Assembly: GCF_040396155.1 (NCBI RefSeq) | Contig: NZ_JBEBOY010000038.1 | Coordinates: 1 to 31,279, forward strand | Reading direction: 5' to 3' | DNA from: Tissierella praeacuta_A | GTDB lineage: Bacteria > Bacillota > Clostridia > Tissierellales > Tissierellaceae | Length of the DNA stretch: 31,279 nucleotides | Part shown: positions 31,141 through 31,279 of the stretch, piece by piece | Layout of the letters: every line of letters begins with the position of its first letter | Position numbering within the stretch: position 1 is the first letter of the stretch | The notes under the pieces: model-generated | What the model was told of the DNA's origin: nothing | Databases searched by the model: none | What the model saw: the letters and a program-made list of their open reading frames with translations, nothing else | Made by a program: the position numbers and the translations under genes

Positions 31141-31279
31141 ACATAAATATATTATGATAGATATAAAATAAATTAGTAATACTATAGTAAATTTGATACA
31201 ATAATAAAGATATGGAGATTATACAAGTCCAGCTAAGAATTGTCAATAAAAGATTTTAAATTATTTAATAGAATGTACA
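31141..31279. other. AT-rich end of window with no supported gene
   Basis: Stops occur in every frame and I see no coding region, RNA gene or clear promoter. The bases probably lead into a gene beyond the window. Confidence 0.5.

Noticed and set aside
1..31279. CRISPR arrays, tRNA or rRNA genes, transposases, phage genes or toxin-antitoxin pairs
   Set aside because: None was seen on either strand; the coding space is filled by the housekeeping, transport and fermentation genes listed.

Overview
The window is an AT-rich, low-GC stretch of what looks like an anaerobic Firmicute of the class Clostridia or Tissierellia. This is inferred from several signs: strong AAGGAGG-type ribosome binding sites, frequent TTG/GTG starts, a one-chain pyruvate:ferredoxin oxidoreductase, a flavodiiron protein, a YhaO/YhaN pair and small Cys-rich hydrophobic proteins. 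No rRNA, tRNA, CRISPR array, phage or transposase gene was seen. Genes are dense and almost all on the plus strand; the only credible minus-strand gene is the AraC-type regulator at 23260-24195.

Layout. (1) 2-5164: the 3' part of a YhaO/SbcD-like nuclease gene, a YhaN/SbcC-like membrane-spanning ATPase, a metallophosphoesterase, nagB and a CYTH (class IV adenylate cyclase-like) protein, closely spaced. (2) 5171-5768: two tiny hydrophobic Cys-containing proteins, each with its own terminator and each preceded by a segment able to pair at or beside its ribosome binding site. The second protein is built from two copies of a 21-residue unit. (3) 5853-8358: phosphoenolpyruvate synthase with its own promoter region and terminator. 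(4) 8362-14063: a five-gene oligopeptide/dipeptide ABC importer with a good promoter, a structured 5' leader and a stem-loop after the binding-protein gene. (5) 14154-17276: a three-domain Xaa-Pro aminopeptidase and a flavodiiron protein, separated by a perfect 22-bp inverted repeat. (6) 17315-19472: uvrC with a coupled PspC-domain mini-gene. (7) 19624-23253: pyruvate:ferredoxin oxidoreductase behind a candidate Rex (NADH/NAD+) operator. (8) 23260-31140: a divergent pair consisting of an AraC-type regulator and a six-gene operon of two siderophore-type binding lipoproteins, two FecCD permeases, one ATPase and one ABC-exporter-type half-transporter.

How the genes work together. Peptide import, Xaa-Pro cleavage, pyruvate oxidation to acetyl-CoA and reduced ferredoxin, and PEP synthesis fit a peptide- or amino-acid-fermenting anaerobe. 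The flavodiiron protein would protect this oxygen-sensitive metabolism. Region 8 is an iron-siderophore uptake module.

The best non-coding signal is a pair of 18-bp palindromes sharing TTAG-N6-CTAA. One lies just downstream of each of the two divergent promoters between araC and the uptake operon. The half-site spacing is that of DtxR/IdeR iron-repressor operators, and one site matches 15 of 19 positions of that consensus. No clearly unprecedented multi-gene system was found. The less ordinary items are this operator pair, the duplicated mini-protein with its ribosome-binding-site hairpins, the 22-bp palindrome and the leader RNA of the peptide-transport operon.
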